Below, piece by piece: positions 22,756 to 24,727 of a stretch of DNA of 24,727 nucleotides. The stretch's first letter is position 1. Each line of letters begins with the position of its first letter. The position numbers and the translations under genes are program-made. This DNA is from Cyanobacteria bacterium UBA791 (lineage in GTDB: Bacteria > Cyanobacteriota > Vampirovibrionia > Gastranaerophilales > Gastranaerophilaceae): NCBI GenBank assembly GCA_002297005.1, contig DBIX01000029.1, forward strand, positions 1 through 24,727. Direction: 5' to 3'. The notes below the pieces were generated by a model. The model had not been told where the DNA came from, searched no databases, and saw nothing but the letters and a program-made list of their open reading frames with translations.

Positions 22756-23085
22756 TTATAACTCCTTTTCGTTAAATAAATATCGTTCAATTCTTGAATG
22801 TGCTTCTTTAATATATCTTTCTGGGGCTTTTTGAGATTTCTTTAAAGTTATTAATCCAATAATTACAACTTTGTTATTTTGATACATGAAGTATATTCGA
22901 ACTTTATCGCTTTTTATTTCAAATAATCCATTTTTATCTAAGGGTCTGCTATTAACTCCGTCTTTCCCAAGAATTTCAAATAACATTACAGATTTAAAAA
23001 CTCTTTTTTGATTTTGTTTATCTAATCCTTTTAAGTCATTTATAGCCTCTTGAGTATATTCGGCTGTGAAAATTTTATTTTCCAT
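22756..23085 (-). CDS. HigB/Gp49-like toxin (RelE superfamily)
   Basis: The 109-aa product fits the phage-derived Gp49-like (HigB) group of ribosome-dependent mRNA interferases. Features are helix TQEAINDLKGLDKQNQKRVF, the NGLFEIKS core strand (about 52-59), VRIYFMYQNNKVVIIGL and the family-typical LKKSQKAPERYIKEAHSRIERY end. It is first in a two-gene operon with its antitoxin. On the minus strand TATAAT (23099-23094), preceded by TG as an extended -10, lies 8 nt before the ATG with no ribosome-binding site, so the mRNA is probably leaderless. Confidence 0.8.
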   Translation of the reverse strand: MENKIFTAEYTQEAINDLKGLDKQNQKRVFKSVMLFEILGKDGVNSRPLDKNGLFEIKSDKVRIYFMYQNNKVVIIGLITLKKSQKAPERYIKEAHSRIERYLFNEKEL

Positions 23086-23093
23086 ATATTAAT

Positions 23094-23121
23094 ATTATAA
23101 CATACGTTTTTGATTTTGCAA
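23094..23121 (-). promoter_or_regulatory. Toxin-antitoxin promoter
   Basis: Minus-strand TTGCAA (23121-23116), 16-nt spacer, extended -10 TGTTATAAT ending at 23094. The expected transcription start is within 0-2 nt of the toxin ATG at 23085. Confidence 0.65.
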
Positions 23122-23136
23122 CTTTTTCAAAAGTGC

Positions 23137-23165
23137 AAAAAAAAGAGGGGTTAAGATTTAACCCC
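23137..23165 (-). terminator. Terminator of glnA
   Basis: An 8-bp perfect stem (GGGGTTAA 23147-23154 with TTAACCCC 23158-23165) and 3-nt loop read on the minus strand are followed by TCTTTTTTTT. A second hairpin (TTTTGCA-a-CTTTT / AAAAGTGCAAAA, 23114-23141) lies alongside and overlaps the toxin promoter. Confidence 0.85.
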
Positions 23166-23225
23166 CATTAACTTACGATTTACTTATTATTAAAATATAT
23201 CGAAGGAAACCACTTTATCTTCTTA

Positions 23226-24587
23226 CTAATGCATTGGAAGATATGTTTCGATTTCCAACGGAGAGACATAAGTTCTGAACATATCACATTCTTTTCTTTT
23301 TGTTTCTAAAAATTCGTGTAAAATATGTTCACCTAAAGCTTCTTTGACTGTTGGATTTTTTTCTAACAAGTCAAGAGCTTCGTCTAAGCTTGCTGGTAAA
23401 GAATCGATTTTTGCTCTTTTTAATTCTTTAGAAGTCATTTCGTAAATATTTTCTTCAACTTGTAATGGTGGTTCAATTTTGTTTTCTACACCATCAATGA
23501 TAGCTTCAAAAATTACTGATAAAGCTAAGTATGGGTTACAAGATGGATCTGGAGAACGAAGTTCTACACGAGTAGCTTCGCCACGTTTAGCTGGAACTCT
23601 GATTAGTGCCGAACGGTTTGCTAAACTCCAAGCCAAGTATACAGGTGCTTCATAACCAACAACAAGTCTTTTATAACTATTGATGATTGGGTTTGTTACT
23701 GCAGTAAATGATTTTACGTGTTTTAACAAGCCGCCAATACTGTATAAAGCTTCTCTTGAAAGTTCATACATTCTATCAGGTGCATAAAATACGTTTTTAC
23801 CATTTTTGAATAATGATAGGTTACAATGCATACCTGAACCATTGATACCAAAAATAGGTTTTGGCATAAATGTTGCATAAGCTCCACTTTCTTCGGCAAT
23901 AGCTTTTACAACATATTTGAATGTCATAATATTATCGGCAGTTGTTAGTGCATCTGCATATTTGAAATCAACTTCGTGTTGACCTTTTGCAACTTCGTGG
24001 TGGCTGGCTTCAACTTCAAAGCCCATATTCTTAAGTGTTTTTACAATTCTACGTCTTAAGTTTTCACCCTTATCACTTGGTGCTGCATCATAATATCCAG
24101 CTTTATCACTTGTTTCAAGTGTTACGTTACCTTCTTCATCTTTTTCAAAAATGAAAAATTCAGCTTCAGGTCCAACATTTAATGTGTAACCAAGTTTTTC
24201 AGCTTTTGCAATAATACGTTTTAAATTGCAACGAGGACAGCCTTCAAATGGCGTTCCATCAGCATTGTGAATATCGCAAATAAATCTTGCAACCTTTGTT
24301 TCGTCATCAGAACGCCAAGGAATGATTGCAAATGTTTTTAAATCAGGGTAAAAATACATATCAGATGTTTCAATGCTTCTAAAACCTTTAATTGATGAAC
24401 CATCTAACATAATTTCATTATTTAGGGCTTTATCAACTTGTTCTGCTGGGATAGAAAGGTTTTTCATCGTACCGTTAATATCACAGAATTCAAGTTTGAT
24501 AAATTCAACGTGATTTTCGCTAATAATTTTTTTTATTTCTTCTTTCGATAATGCTTTTTCATAATTTGGAATAAATGTTTCGCTCAT
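23226..24587 (-). CDS. glnA: Glutamine synthetase, type I
   Basis: The 453-aa enzyme makes glutamine from glutamate, ammonia and ATP; dodecameric and cytosolic. Visible are LDGSSIKGF (61-69), metal ligands Glu141 and Glu143 (GPEAEFF), SHHEVAKGQHE (195-205), FGINGSGMHCN with His254, NRSALIRVP (325-332) and RVELRSPDPSCNPYLAL. The region usually holding the adenylylated NLYDLPP reads NIYEMTSKE, which with the length suggests GSI-alpha without adenylylation control. The start is 24587: AGGAG is 8 nt upstream, whereas the longer frame to 24653 would begin inside the -35 box. It pairs functionally with the upstream glutamate synthase in the GS/GOGAT cycle but is a separate transcription unit. Confidence 0.96.
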   Translation of the reverse strand: MSETFIPNYEKALSKEEIKKIISENHVEFIKLEFCDINGTMKNLSIPAEQVDKALNNEIMLDGSSIKGFRSIETSDMYFYPDLKTFAIIPWRSDDETKVARFICDIHNADGTPFEGCPRCNLKRIIAKAEKLGYTLNVGPEAEFFIFEKDEEGNVTLETSDKAGYYDAAPSDKGENLRRRIVKTLKNMGFEVEASHHEVAKGQHEVDFKYADALTTADNIMTFKYVVKAIAEESGAYATFMPKPIFGINGSGMHCNLSLFKNGKNVFYAPDRMYELSREALYSIGGLLKHVKSFTAVTNPIINSYKRLVVGYEAPVYLAWSLANRSALIRVPAKRGEATRVELRSPDPSCNPYLALSVIFEAIIDGVENKIEPPLQVEENIYEMTSKELKRAKIDSLPASLDEALDLLEKNPTVKEALGEHILHEFLETKRKECDMFRTYVSPLEIETYLPMH

Positions 24588-24593
24588 GATTAT

Positions 24594-24622
24594 TTCTCCT
24601 GTATGATGTTTTCTACAGAGAA
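24594..24622 (-). promoter_or_regulatory. 5'-UTR hairpin covering the glnA ribosome-binding site
   Basis: On the minus strand TTCTCTGTA (24622-24614) pairs with TACAGgAGAA (24603-24594), 9 bp with one bulged G and a 10-nt loop. The AGGAG ribosome-binding site (24600-24596) lies in the 3' arm, so folding would lower translation. Confidence 0.5.
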
Positions 24623-24623
24623 T

Positions 24624-24653
24624 ATTATAGTAATTCAGGGCTACTATTGTCAA
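24624..24653 (-). promoter_or_regulatory. Consensus glnA promoter with TAGTA-N9-TACTA palindrome
   Basis: Perfect minus-strand TTGACA (24653-24648) and TATAAT (24629-24624) are 18 nt apart. The inverted repeat TAGTA-N9-TACTA fills most of the spacer and overlaps the -10. It resembles the cyanobacterial NtcA site GTA-N8-TAC but with 9 bases between. Confidence 0.8.
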
Positions 24654-24727
24654 AAAATATCTAAAGTTTTTGTTTGTAAAAATTTAAAAAACTGAAAAAT
24701 TTTTATAACAAATGTATAAAAACAAAT

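Noticed and set aside
22752..22790. Longer antitoxin start overlapping the toxin
   Set aside because: The inner ATG is 4 nt after the toxin stop and is preceded by AAGGAG.
24588..24653. Longer glutamine synthetase start
   Set aside because: It would start within the -35 box of a consensus promoter; the MSETF start has AGGAG at the right distance.

Overview
The window is AT-rich chromosomal DNA carrying mostly housekeeping genes of an anaerobic, fermentative bacterium. Low G+C, LL-diaminopimelate aminotransferase with DapF, a split archaeal/clostridial-style glutamate synthase, an iron-type alcohol dehydrogenase, and two lineage-flavoured secreted or structural proteins at the left end all fit a gut Gastranaerophilales (Vampirovibrionia/Melainabacteria, non-photosynthetic relatives of Cyanobacteria). 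This placement is inference from memory of such proteins; no search was run.

Left part (1-4032): an AT-rich control region with three TTCATGAA palindromes and a structured leader precedes a 549-aa repeat protein. Its terminator hairpin overlaps the start codon of a small exported protein. A possible small RNA follows, then a HEAT-repeat protein on the minus strand.

Middle part (4033-12201): a soluble PAS-GAF histidine kinase is divergent from a two-gene operon. That operon encodes a winged-helix protein and a DUF262/GmrSD-like protein that has lost its signature residues and its HNH nuclease domain; it is the most unusual locus here. Next come ftsH, an iron-dependent alcohol dehydrogenase, an alpha/beta hydrolase with a full Ser-Asp-His triad, and a repeat-bearing intergenic block.

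Sulfur and metal block (12202-15009): a DtxR-family regulator with altered metal ligands and a cysteine-rich tail is divergent from mnmA-cysK. A 16-bp palindrome of DtxR-operator style overlaps the mnmA -10 region, and a near copy lies in front of the regulator gene. CysK also has a cysteine-rich tail, suggesting a small regulon linking metal or Fe-S status to tRNA thiolation and cysteine synthesis.

Anabolic block (15148-24587): dapL and dapF converge and overlap by 8 bp. A three-gene glutamate synthase follows: amidotransferase, FMN/ferredoxin subunit, and a GXGXG-GltD-ferredoxin fusion. A HigBA-like toxin-antitoxin pair separates it from glnA, so both halves of the GS/GOGAT ammonium-assimilation cycle are present. 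Several genes (2060, 5706 minus, 23085 minus, perhaps 17450) have a -10 box only 6-9 nt before the ATG and no ribosome-binding site, which suggests leaderless mRNAs. No tRNA, rRNA, CRISPR array or insertion sequence was seen.
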